Shown in pieces: positions 1 through 7,689 of a DNA stretch of 64,000 nt. Both the position numbers and the translations under genes were made by a program. The stretch is taken from the NCBI RefSeq assembly GCF_900107665.1, contig NZ_FNQT01000005.1:1-64000 (forward strand), read 5' to 3'. The notes under the pieces were generated by a model. It made no database searches and was not told the DNA's origin. It saw only the letters and a list, made by a program, of their open reading frames with translations. The DNA comes from Haloplanus vescus (GTDB lineage Archaea > Halobacteriota > Halobacteria > Halobacteriales > Haloferacaceae). Position 1 is the stretch's first letter. Every line of letters starts with the position of its first letter.

Positions 1-56
1 AGCTCCCAGCCTTGCCCTTCAGCTTCGAGCCGCTGGAAATACTCAATGCATTGCAT
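1..56 (-). repeat. Inverted copy of methyltransferase codons 436-454
   Basis: Positions 1-56 are the exact reverse complement of positions 1524-1579, inside the methyltransferase gene at 219-3842. All 56 bases match and the identity stops at 56/57. The window edge truncates the repeat on the left, so its full length is unknown. Read on the minus strand it encodes the same residues (MQCIEYFQRLEAEGQ...), so it looks like the start of a partial, oppositely oriented methyltransferase copy lying left of the window. The inner end holds a 10-bp perfect palindrome, CAATGCATTG (44-53). I infer that this is one arm of an invertible segment. Confidence 0.85.
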
Positions 57-218
57 CAACTGAGCGTCTCGCTATTGGCTGTTTTCGACTTGATCTACGA
101 ATAATAGTGAAATACGAGCTGCTCCTCACACTCTATTCAACAAGTGCATTGACCAGTTCAGTCGAAAGTCACCCTCATATCCATCATTTTCATATGAGTA
201 AGGCAACTTTCAGGTGGT

Positions 219-3200
219 ATGACTCTCCAGCAGATCACCGCATCCGATATTGCGGGCTGGGACTCTTTACAGGATATAGCGAACTCCTTTGAAAAACGCG
301 GGCTCAAACCACGCCCGAAACTTGGGGGCGATAACGAACTCGTAGTCCAGCTTGATGATGACGAATTCATCGTCATTGTCAATGCTGGCCCCGGTGAGAC
401 TGCCACGGACTTCAAACCGAAAAATCGCTCACGGCATACCAACCTTGTTGCCACCAACGATTTCGAGACCTTCACCTTCATTACGCGAGTCCGAAGCTGG
501 GAGGGGCAGCAGCACGGTCGAATTAAGCATCAAAAGATTTCGTTCTCGAAGGAGCAGTTCACGCGGGACAGCGGAGAGAAGAACACAATTCTCCAGAAGC
601 TGAACTCGATCGAGTACGGTTCCTCTGCTGCGATATACGATACGCTCTACGACACGCAACAGGTCGTCAAGGAGTTCTATGAACAGTTTGAGGAACTCCG
701 GACTGATCTCATTCAAGAAGTTACAGGCATCCCTGATGATCGTGGTGATGCGAAGCAACGATATGTGCAGGTCATTCTTGACCGGATGATCTTCCTATAC
801 TTCATCCAGGAAAAACGCCTTCTTGATCGGAACCCGAATTACCTTCACGAACAGCCGAATGAAGTCGTCGACGAGGGGGGAGACCACTACGAAGAGTTCT
901 ACGAACCGCTCTTTTTCGAATACCTAGCAGAAGACAAGCAGAACCCTGACTTCGGTAGTCTTCCGTACCTGAACGGTGGCTTGTTTGCAAGGAATCCTGT
1001 CGAAGAGGAGTTCCAAGACGCGAAGTTAGGTGGTCCTGCCGAGAAAACGAACGAGCTCTTCGACGATATCCTCGACTTCCTCTCCGACTGGAACTGGAAC
1101 GTAGACGAACGACTCGACATCGTCGATCCCAAGAACCTCTCCCCGGCGATCTTGGGCCACATCTTCGAGCAAACGGTCAATCAGAAGGAGATGGGGGCGT
1201 ACTACACACCAGAAGAGATCACGGGGTTCATGGCCCGACGGACGATCCATCCGTATCTGCTCGATCAACTCAACGAGGCTGTGGACGCGGACTACGACGA
1301 GATCGACAATGTGTTCGGATTCCCCGTGCCTGAGGCAGATACTAGCACAGAAGCTGTTGCCGATGGCGGAACCATAACCCAGCAAGTTCCAACGGAAAAC
1401 GTCCAGACCTGCCATGTGGAGACTCTCTACCACGACATTCTGAAGGAAGCGCATATTCTCGATCCCGCCGTAGGAAGTGGTGCCTTCCTGCTCGCCGCAC
1501 AGGAGGTGCTAATGGACCTATACATGCAATGCATTGAGTATTTCCAGCGGCTCGAAGCTGAAGGGCAAGGCTGGGAGCTGGAGACTCGTAGTCGTGAGGA
1601 ATTAGAACGTATCGAGGGTGGGCATGGTGGGGAGTCGCTATACGCCAAACGCTCGATTATTCTGGATAACCTCTACGGGGTGGATATCGACGAAGGCGCT
1701 GTGGAGATCTGTAAACTTCGGTTGTGGCTCTCGATGGTTGCGGATATCGAAGACGAGCCAGGGGAGGTCGAACCGCTCCCGAATATTGATTTCAACATCC
1801 GGCAGGGGAACAGTCTAATTGGATTTACAGACCTCATCGAAACCGTCAACGAAGAGGGTGATACCTCACTCACAAATTATGGCATCGGTGAAGAACCACC
1901 GGTCAGCGAGTATTACGAGGACGTGATCCACGCTCAGCGGAAACACAAACGGGCAAGTTCCTCGAAAGAAGCAACCAACGCCCGTCGTCAGGCAGAGTCA
2001 CTCATCACCAGCTACAGTCAGAATCTGGACAACAAGGTGCTAGATGAGTTCCATAATGCCGGTGCTGAAATCACTCTGGATCAAGTTCAAGAATTCCACC
2101 CCTTTCATTGGATTCTTGAATTCGCGCTAGTCTACGACCAGGGAGGTTTTGATCTCATTATCGGGAATCCCCCTTGGGATCAGCTCCGAGCAAGCCGCGA
2201 CGATTACTTCGTCAAGTTTGATGAGCAGTTCCGGTCCCGGATGCCTTCGAATAAGGACGAGATGCAGAAACAGCTGCTGGAAGACGAGGACATTGCCGAG
2301 GGATGGGAGGAGTATCAAGAGCAGATAGAGAAGCAAATGCGGTACTTCACTGATGGTTCTGAATACATCCTCCAGAAACCTGTTATTGATGGACGGAAGG
2401 ATCCAAATGAAAACAATCTTGCGGCACTCTTCTTTGAGAGATTGTTCGAACTCGTGAGCGACGAGGGGTATGTAGCGCAAGTTCTACCTGGAGTGATGTT
2501 CAGTGGCTCTTTCTCGAAAGATCTCCGGATGAAACTTTTGAATGATGCGGAAATACAGTCGTTGGTTGGCTTCGAGAATCATGGAATATTCGGTGATCTT
2601 CATCGACAGTATCAGTTCGCTGTTCTCACGTTCAAGAACCAGGGGGAGTCGGAGCAAATCAAGGGAATATTCGATCAACATGATGTTTCTGTCCTCCGTC
2701 ATTTCGACGAGAACGCGGTTGAGATCCCACGAGAAGTACTAACCCAATATTCGTTGAAAGCGCGGATATTCCCCAATATTACCCATCCTGAGGAAGTGGG
2801 TATCTTGGAGAGTATTGTCTCACACCCTCCGTTGGGAGAAAAAATCGACAATAAATGGAACGTCACTCCGCACCGTGAACTGGATCGATCACGGGCGTCT
2901 GACCGCTTCGTCGAAGAGGAAAATGAAGGTGACTACCCTGTGTACGGTGGAGCAAACATTCACCAGTTCCAGCACGACAATACGTTCGATTCGAGTCTTG
3001 ATTCCCCTTCACTATGGAGTGTCGATGAAGATCAGCCTGATCTGAGCGCTAAATACCGTGTTCGGGAACGGGCGTACAACGGTGGAACGCCGAAAAAGAA
3101 CATATACGAAGCGTTTGGTGGACCGAAGACCAGCAAATCACAGAAGGGATTCGTCAACGATCTTCTTCAGGAACACCGTGGACAGGACCTCTGTATGGAT

Positions 3201-3842
3201 GACCTCCTTCCAGACTTCACGGAATACCGGATTATCTACCGAGATATCGCCCGACCTACCGACGAACGGACAATGATTTCGACTGTGTTACCCAAAGGGC
3301 TCGTTTGTGTTCACACACTCCAGACATTTTCGCCATATGAAGTCAATCCGGAGCAGGACGATCTCTCAGAGTATCCCCTACGTTCAATCTATGAACGTGC
3401 CTACGATGACGAGGAACTGTTTGTCATCACTGGTCTACTGAACAGCATTCCGTTCGATTACCTAATGCGGACGAAGGTCGATTCACACATTGTCCGGTTC
3501 AAACTAGAAGAATCACAGGTCCCGCGTCTCACAGAGGGGGACAACTGGTTCCACTATATTTCTGACCGGGCGGCCCGACTCAACTGCTACGGTAAGGAGT
3601 TCGAGGAGATGCGGGAACGGCTCGGCGGAATTGATCCCGCTAAAGAGGAATCAGAGCGTCGGCGACTTCAGGCCGAAGTTGATGCAGCTTCTTTCCACGC
3701 CTACGGACTCGATAGGGCGGAAATGCAGTTCGTTCTTGATGACTTTCATCGGGTGTCGAATCCTCGAATTATGACGGAAGCCTACATCGATAGGGTCGCT
3801 GAGAAATACACTCATCTTGGAGACGTAGGGCCAATGGAGTAA
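219..3842 (+). CDS. Eco57I/PglX-like adenine DNA methyltransferase, possibly type IIG
   Basis: The 1207-residue protein has the organisation of large restriction-modification or BREX-type N6-adenine methyltransferases. SAM-binding motif I is DPAVGSGAFL (Asp415), followed by YGVDIDEGAVEICKLRLWLS, and the catalytic motif IV is IIGNPPW (Asn650-Trp653). The N-terminal 300 residues form a helical or nuclease-like module typical of single-chain type IIG enzymes, and the C-terminal part after about 850 should hold target recognition. A TATA-like stretch about 25 bp upstream supports the ATG and a leaderless transcript. Codons 436-454 are duplicated in inverted orientation at 1-56, and a tyrosine recombinase gene follows, so the C-terminal half may be exchangeable. 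No pglZ, brxC or separate restriction gene is visible here. Methyltransferase assignment is secure; the restriction or BREX role is not. Confidence 0.88.
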   Translation: MTLQQITASDIAGWDSLQDIANSFEKRGLKPRPKLGGDNELVVQLDDDEFIVIVNAGPGETATDFKPKNRSRHTNLVATNDFETFTFITRVRSWEGQQHGRIKHQKISFSKEQFTRDSGEKNTILQKLNSIEYGSSAAIYDTLYDTQQVVKEFYEQFEELRTDLIQEVTGIPDDRGDAKQRYVQVILDRMIFLYFIQEKRLLDRNPNYLHEQPNEVVDEGGDHYEEFYEPLFFEYLAEDKQNPDFGSLPYLNGGLFARNPVEEEFQDAKLGGPAEKTNELFDDILDFLSDWNWNVDERLDIVDPKNLSPAILGHIFEQTVNQKEMGAYYTPEEITGFMARRTIHPYLLDQLNEAVDADYDEIDNVFGFPVPEADTSTEAVADGGTITQQVPTENVQTCHVETLYHDILKEAHILDPAVGSGAFLLAAQEVLMDLYMQCIEYFQRLEAEGQGWELETRSREELERIEGGHGGESLYAKRSIILDNLYGVDIDEGAVEICKLRLWLSMVADIEDEPGEVEPLPNIDFNIRQGNSLIGFTDLIETVNEEGDTSLTNYGIGEEPPVSEYYEDVIHAQRKHKRASSSKEATNARRQAESLITSYSQNLDNKVLDEFHNAGAEITLDQVQEFHPFHWILEFALVYDQGGFDLIIGNPPWDQLRASRDDYFVKFDEQFRSRMPSNKDEMQKQLLEDEDIAEGWEEYQEQIEKQMRYFTDGSEYILQKPVIDGRKDPNENNLAALFFERLFELVSDEGYVAQVLPGVMFSGSFSKDLRMKLLNDAEIQSLVGFENHGIFGDLHRQYQFAVLTFKNQGESEQIKGIFDQHDVSVLRHFDENAVEIPREVLTQYSLKARIFPNITHPEEVGILESIVSHPPLGEKIDNKWNVTPHRELDRSRASDRFVEEENEGDYPVYGGANIHQFQHDNTFDSSLDSPSLWSVDEDQPDLSAKYRVRERAYNGGTPKKNIYEAFGGPKTSKSQKGFVNDLLQEHRGQDLCMDDLLPDFTEYRIIYRDIARPTDERTMISTVLPKGLVCVHTLQTFSPYEVNPEQDDLSEYPLRSIYERAYDDEELFVITGLLNSIPFDYLMRTKVDSHIVRFKLEESQVPRLTEGDNWFHYISDRAARLNCYGKEFEEMRERLGGIDPAKEESERRRLQAEVDAASFHAYGLDRAEMQFVLDDFHRVSNPRIMTEAYIDRVAEKYTHLGDVGPME
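1524..1579 (+). repeat. Internal arm of the 56-bp inverted repeat
   Basis: This is the coding-strand partner of the copy at 1-56, identical over 56 bp. It lies between SAM-binding motif I (Asp415) and the catalytic NPPW (Asn650) of the methyltransferase, and carries the palindrome CAATGCATTG at 1527-1536 next to the repeat edge. Recombination between the two arms would flip the 1.47 kb between them (promoter, start codon and first 435 codons) and join it to a different 3' half. The match is directly visible. The switching is inferred. Confidence 0.85.
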
Positions 3843-3889
3843 CTTTTGAGCTAGCACTAGCCGGTTCTTGAATGTTAGTCCATTCAGGC

Positions 3890-4585
3890 TTACTGATGAA
3901 TGCTGTCCAGCGCTCGTCGGGTCATCGCTCCATCGACATTCAGATATTGACGTGCAGTGGTGATGTCCTCCCATCCGAACATTGCTCGGAGTGCGGGAAG
4001 ATCTAAGCCTCTTCCGGCGTGATAAGACGCTGCTGTGGCTCGTAATCCATGTAACGAGGTTGCGTCGTTAGACAATTCTGGAGACCGTTCCAAGGCAGTT
4101 TCCAGTCGCCGCTGTAAGGTCGAGAACGAATATGGCCAGCCACCATGTTCGTCAAGTAGCAATTCAACCGCGACTCGAACTCGATATGAAAAGTGGTACG
4201 GAACTGTTCGAGATGCGGCTTCTGTTTTCGGGAGCCAATAACGCTCAGCAAAGCTCTGAAAATCCGTATTGGGATTGTGATCCAGCCGCTGTTTCACCGC
4301 CTGTCGACAGTATCCACAGATACCGCCATCTCTTCCTTTCGTACAGTTTTGCTGTGTTGGAATCTGGATCATCTGCCGCTCTAGATCAACCCACGATTTC
4401 GACAAGTGCGTTGTTTCTCCTGGTCTAAGTCCAAGACGGCCTCCAAGGAGAATGGCCGCTCGTGTTTCGAGTCTCTGTTGTGTATCATCTATTCGCCCAG
4501 CACCTTCTAACAGTAGTTCGAACTCGCGTTCGCTAAGGGCCCTCTCTCGTGTTGCTACCATATCCATCGCTGTCTGTCGATACAA
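3890..4585 (-). CDS. Tyrosine recombinase / integrase-family protein
   Basis: A 231-residue catalytic-domain-type tyrosine recombinase. An Arg-I region is seen in LGGRLGLRPGE, the H-x-x-R box in LHGLRATAAS, and the nucleophile Tyr near the C terminus in ARQYLNVDG. A CxxC-like pair (CTKGRDGGICGYC) lies mid-protein, as in some haloarchaeal recombinases. It lacks a long N-terminal core-binding domain, so it is short for a phage integrase and closer in size to invertase-like archaeal recombinases. It is convergent with the methyltransferase, 47 bp away. That position, together with the inverted repeat inside the methyltransferase gene, makes it the obvious candidate for the inversion. An unrelated element integrase is the alternative. 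Confidence 0.8.
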   Translation of the reverse strand: MYRQTAMDMVATRERALSEREFELLLEGAGRIDDTQQRLETRAAILLGGRLGLRPGETTHLSKSWVDLERQMIQIPTQQNCTKGRDGGICGYCRQAVKQRLDHNPNTDFQSFAERYWLPKTEAASRTVPYHFSYRVRVAVELLLDEHGGWPYSFSTLQRRLETALERSPELSNDATSLHGLRATAASYHAGRGLDLPALRAMFGWEDITTARQYLNVDGAMTRRALDSIHQ

Positions 4586-4692
4586 AGATAATCCGCTTCT
4601 TCTTCGAGTGGCAAGGTGAATCGGTTCACAGCCGCCAGAATTGCCGTCTGATATGACAGGAAGTACTTATGGGTGCCCCCCGGACGAAGCGT

Positions 4693-5259
4693 ATGGGACT
4701 CTTTGAGACCTTATTTAGCTCATCCACTGGGGACACTGACCCTCAGGCACAGCAACCGAGTCAGCACGAAATCTTCCCCGAGGACAAGTACAATGTCGCA
4801 TACGCTGTAGCCGCTCGGCGTGAAGAAATTCGGGCGTTAGAACACCTTCTAGAAGCGGATCAGACCTCACCTACCGCCCTGGAGGCTGAGCCTTTCCTTC
4901 AGGATGTAATCGAAGAGATGGAGCGGGATCGGGAATACTCCCTCCGCCTTCGAACCTCTGGGGAGGAACTCGTCGACGATATCCGTGAACTCATAGAGCA
5001 TTGGGACAATCAGGTAGATGAGCAGATAGGAACGATTTGGTGGCCTATCGGAGCAGATACGAGGTTCAGGTTGTACCTCCATTATCTGGAACTCCGTGCT
5101 GACGCGGAGGATGACCAATTTTCGTTCCCGGAGTCTGTTGGACAGGTTCACACTCTCGTCCAGCGTGGTCTCAGTGCAATAGAAGATGATGACGACTCGA
5201 AGCTCGCTGTAGTCCATAAGCGAGACATTCCTTGGGAAGAACCAGCTGGGGACAGCTGA
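4693..5259 (+). CDS. Conserved-looking hypothetical protein
   Basis: An acidic, mainly helical protein of 188 residues from the ATG at 4693 (MGLFETLF). An in-frame ATG eight codons earlier (4669) is possible, but the stretch around 4660-4670 looks like a TATA element, which favours the later start. The body is charged and amphipathic (AYAVAARREEIRALEHLLE), followed by a segment with Trp and Tyr (NQVDEQIGTIWWPIG). No catalytic motif or membrane segment is visible and I do not recognise the family. It stands alone between the recombinase and the TRAM protein. Confidence 0.6.
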   Translation: MGLFETLFSSSTGDTDPQAQQPSQHEIFPEDKYNVAYAVAARREEIRALEHLLEADQTSPTALEAEPFLQDVIEEMERDREYSLRLRTSGEELVDDIRELIEHWDNQVDEQIGTIWWPIGADTRFRLYLHYLELRADAEDDQFSFPESVGQVHTLVQRGLSAIEDDDDSKLAVVHKRDIPWEEPAGDS

Positions 5260-5316
5260 TCCAGTTCGCTCCTTCTCAAAGAGACCGATTAATTGTATCC
5301 AGTATCAAACCCAGTT

Positions 5317-5751
5317 ATGGTAGAAATATCAGACCCCCTGTGTTCGCTTTTCACTGCGAAAATTAAGGAGGAGGATGGCACATCCGTGATCGAGATTCCT
5401 CCGAGTGAGATCAAGCATGGGGCGCTGACTGTTGATGAAACGTACCGCATCGCTCTTCTTGATTCATCCTCCGAAGCTGAATCAACATCTCCACAGAGCC
5501 CACGGCATCCCGCCTCTCAGGAAAGCACGAGCCATGATTCATCTGGTCCTCCTGTTGATGAGGGAGAAGTGCGCGACGTGACAATCGAAACCGTCGGCGA
5601 TCAGGGCGATGGTATCGCAAAAGTCGAACGTGGCTACGTCGTGATCGTTCCCGGCGCTCAGCCCGGCGACGAGCCAACAGTCGAAATCGAACAAGTTCAG
5701 GAGAACGTCGCGTTTGCGAGCATCGTCGATAGCGATCCGCGAGCACTCTAA
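5317..5751 (+). CDS. TRAM-domain protein, putative RNA-binding
   Basis: The last 60 residues (VTIETVGDQGDGIAKVERGY... VPGAQPGDEPTVEIEQV... AFASIV) form a TRAM domain, a small beta-barrel that binds RNA. Stand-alone TRAM proteins act as RNA chaperones in archaea. The first half is a short domain of about 45 residues and a low-complexity Ser/Pro linker. Translation could begin at a TTG at 5293, but the ATG at 5317 (MVEISDPL) is preceded at about 25 bp by an AT-rich box (GATTAATTGTA) and is preferred. No operon partner is evident. Confidence 0.8.
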   Translation: MVEISDPLCSLFTAKIKEEDGTSVIEIPPSEIKHGALTVDETYRIALLDSSSEAESTSPQSPRHPASQESTSHDSSGPPVDEGEVRDVTIETVGDQGDGIAKVERGYVVIVPGAQPGDEPTVEIEQVQENVAFASIVDSDPRAL

Positions 5752-5875
5752 CCCATTGTCCCTTCTGTGGATCGGTCTTCTTCTCGGTAAACCATCGGTG
5801 TGAGAAGGCTCCGTTCGAGTTTGTCTAATGGAGGTGGTTCTGAAAGTCACGTCACGTTTTCTTCACGCGTTCGCG

Positions 5876-6181
5876 ATGGCACAACCTTCCAAGGCCGATA
5901 TTCAATCTATGACAAAGGAACCGATTGAGGTACTCGACGACCTGGCCGACCAGGTCGCCGATGAGTTCGAGGCGTATAGACAGCCGGACGAATTCAAGGA
6001 TGTCTCGCTCGTGATTGAGAACAGCGACGAGGAACATCCGACGCTGATCGTCCACGTTGATAGAGCGGACGCGGAGTCCCTTGCCGACCGTATTGATGAG
6101 TTCCTCCGCGAGCACGGTGCTCGTACTGAACGGGAACGACACTCAGCTACGGATGTCCGTGTGTTAGCGACGGTCGACTGA
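5876..6181 (+). CDS. Small acidic hypothetical protein
   Basis: A 101-residue protein from the ATG at 5876 (MAQPSKAD). An in-frame ATG at 5828 would add a 16-residue hydrophobic-basic stretch that looks untranslated. The chain is acidic, alternates helix and strand (VSLVIENSDEEHPTLIVHVDRADAESLADRIDEFL), and has no cysteines or recognisable active site. The layout is consistent with a small alpha/beta fold, but the family is unknown to me. A run of six T lies 16 bp past the stop, suitable for archaeal termination. Confidence 0.6.
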   Translation: MAQPSKADIQSMTKEPIEVLDDLADQVADEFEAYRQPDEFKDVSLVIENSDEEHPTLIVHVDRADAESLADRIDEFLREHGARTERERHSATDVRVLATVD

Positions 6182-6196
6182 CAACCGCCCCTCCAA

Positions 6197-6202
6197 TTTT
6201 TT
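6197..6202 (+). terminator. Oligo-T terminator
   Basis: Six consecutive T residues lie 16-21 bp downstream of the stop at 6181 in a GC-rich neighbourhood, just before a convergent gene. U-tracts of this kind end archaeal transcription. No hairpin is needed or seen. Confidence 0.4.
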
Positions 6203-6266
6203 GACTGACTCCAAGCACCGCTGAAGGGCCTTATCTTCCCTTCCGGTCAGGGGAGTCCCGACCGAT

Positions 6267-6962
6267 TCAGCTCAGGTGATCAATCTGTGCAGACAGATAC
6301 TCTTGGAGAGCGGTGACCGTTTCTTCTGAGACAGCTGAGGCCCCGAAGTCACTCCGAAATCCGTGTTTGAGTTCGTCACTCTCCAAGATCTCCAGACCAC
6401 GCTCAAGTTGCTCCCGGAGCTCATCGTCGTCCCCTCGCCGCAGGTGGGGTGTGACAGCGTCGAGGTCGATCTCTTCAGCCACTGCCAAGACGTCCCGAAG
6501 GTCCGTTTCTCGGCCGCTGTGGAGCTTTGCAGCCACGAGGACTGCCCCATCGATGACTCTAGCCGTCGTCGTCACTGTGCCCCCGCTCACCTCCTGTTGG
6601 TGGCTGTGGTCGTACAGGTAGTTGAACGACCACTGTGCCTCGGTCTGACGACACCCGAGTCCGTTCACCAAGAGGTCGAAGCCGATCGGCTGTTGCGGCG
6701 TGAGCCGCTTTTCGTACTCGATCACCTCTGTATCGTAGAACCACTCCTTGGCATGGCTGTCCGTTTTCTCGAATCCCCGCTGTTCGAGGAACTCGACGAA
6801 GTCAGCTTTGGAGTCCGGTGCGACGACGATATCGAGGTCCGTGGAGAAGCGAGCATTGAACGCTGAGACAGCGTACCCGCCGACGAGAACGTACTCGTGG
6901 CCCTCTTGGGTGAGCTCCTCGAGCAGTTCGATGAGCGCGTCACTTCGGTTGTTGAAGCTCAT
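6267..6962 (-). CDS. AbiEii-like nucleotidyltransferase, putative toxin
   Basis: A 231-residue nucleotidyltransferase-fold protein. The signature reads VLVGGYAVSAFNARFSTDLD: the GG turn plus the D-x-D metal pair (STDLDIVV) of the DNA polymerase beta superfamily, as in AbiEii/MenT toxins, which add nucleotides to tRNA or related acceptors. The later segment AAKLHSGRETDLRDVLAVAE matches the helical part in which Lys and Arg/Asp contact nucleotide. Its ATG overlaps the stop of the upstream winged-helix gene by four bases, so the two are co-transcribed and probably form a toxin-antitoxin unit. A decayed relative lies at 17743-17990. The fold is secure; the toxin role is inferred from pairing. Confidence 0.82.
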   Translation of the reverse strand: MSFNNRSDALIELLEELTQEGHEYVLVGGYAVSAFNARFSTDLDIVVAPDSKADFVEFLEQRGFEKTDSHAKEWFYDTEVIEYEKRLTPQQPIGFDLLVNGLGCRQTEAQWSFNYLYDHSHQQEVSGGTVTTTARVIDGAVLVAAKLHSGRETDLRDVLAVAEEIDLDAVTPHLRRGDDDELREQLERGLEILESDELKHGFRSDFGASAVSEETVTALQEYLSAQIDHLS

Positions 6963-7633
6963 GGTTGTGCCCGTTCGATCTCTCGATACGTGACGCCGAG
7001 GTCGAGGTCCTCGTACATCCGGTCGAGCATCGCGAGCGCCGACTGGAACTGGGCGTAGTTCTCACGCATATACTCGATCGTCTCTGCTCTCGAGATCACC
7101 GGGTACCCCTCGACATGCTCGATGTCGAGTGAGGGGCGTGGCTCGAGGACGATCTGTAGCGGTCCGTCCAACTCGTCTCGGGGCTGCCGTTCGAATGTGG
7201 TGGGGAGGCTGAACGACTCGAAAAACGCTTCCCAGGCGTCGACGTCCCGCTCACGGACGGCCAGGAACAGCGGATAGTCATCCGGATTCCGCCCAACTTG
7301 GTAGCCACCTTGGGTCCACACGTAGACGCCATCGATCCGCGTGAACGCGAACGGCCAGTCGCCGAATTGTGGGATGACGTAGGACTCCTCGATGGTGGGT
7401 GGACTGACGCCGGCGCTGGCAGCGACGAGCTCGCGAGCTGCGTCGCGCACGCGCTCGTCGACGACAGTGAGGCCGTCGTCATATGAAACGTAGCCTGCGT
7501 CTTCCAGCCGATTGACGGCCTGTCTCACTGTCTCGTAGGGCGTGTGGAGGTGTTGGGCGACACGGCGGATGGAGTCACCACTCTCGATGGTGAGGATGAC
7601 CTGCGCCGCGGTGTCGTCGAGCACCTCATACAT
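6959..7633 (-). CDS. Winged-helix regulator paired with nucleotidyltransferase
   Basis: The N-terminal 70 residues are a winged-helix domain (ILTIESGDSIRRVAQHLHTPYETVRQAVNRLEDAGYV). The remaining 150 residues are an alpha/beta region without recognisable catalytic motifs, comparable in layout to AbiEi-type antitoxins. I place the start at the ATG at 7633 rather than 7693, because a TATA-like box and an inverted repeat sit immediately upstream and would otherwise be coding. The gene overlaps the nucleotidyltransferase by ATGA. The operator between TATA and start suggests negative autoregulation, as in toxin-antitoxin operons. The protein could also be a plain regulator; the pairing is the main argument for antitoxin. 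Confidence 0.75.
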   Translation of the reverse strand: MYEVLDDTAAQVILTIESGDSIRRVAQHLHTPYETVRQAVNRLEDAGYVSYDDGLTVVDERVRDAARELVAASAGVSPPTIEESYVIPQFGDWPFAFTRIDGVYVWTQGGYQVGRNPDDYPLFLAVRERDVDAWEAFFESFSLPTTFERQPRDELDGPLQIVLEPRPSLDIEHVEGYPVISRAETIEYMRENYAQFQSALAMLDRMYEDLDLGVTYREIERAQP

Positions 7634-7639
7634 CTGGTG

Positions 7640-7669
7640 GTTACCAATAATCCGGTAACAGTTAAAAGC
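7640..7669 (-). promoter_or_regulatory. TATA box and operator of the winged-helix/NTase operon
   Basis: On the minus strand a TATA-like element (GCTTTTAAC, 7661-7669) lies about 28-36 bp before the ATG at 7633. Between the two is a perfect inverted repeat, GTTACC-N8-GGTAAC (7640-7659). A repressor bound there would block transcription-complex assembly. The encoded winged-helix protein is the natural ligand, though binding is inferred. Confidence 0.6.
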
Positions 7670-7689
7670 CTTACTGGACCCACTATCTT

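Noticed and set aside
219-3842. A full BREX system
   Set aside because: The methyltransferase resembles PglX, but no pglZ, brxC, brxL or other BREX core gene is in the window.
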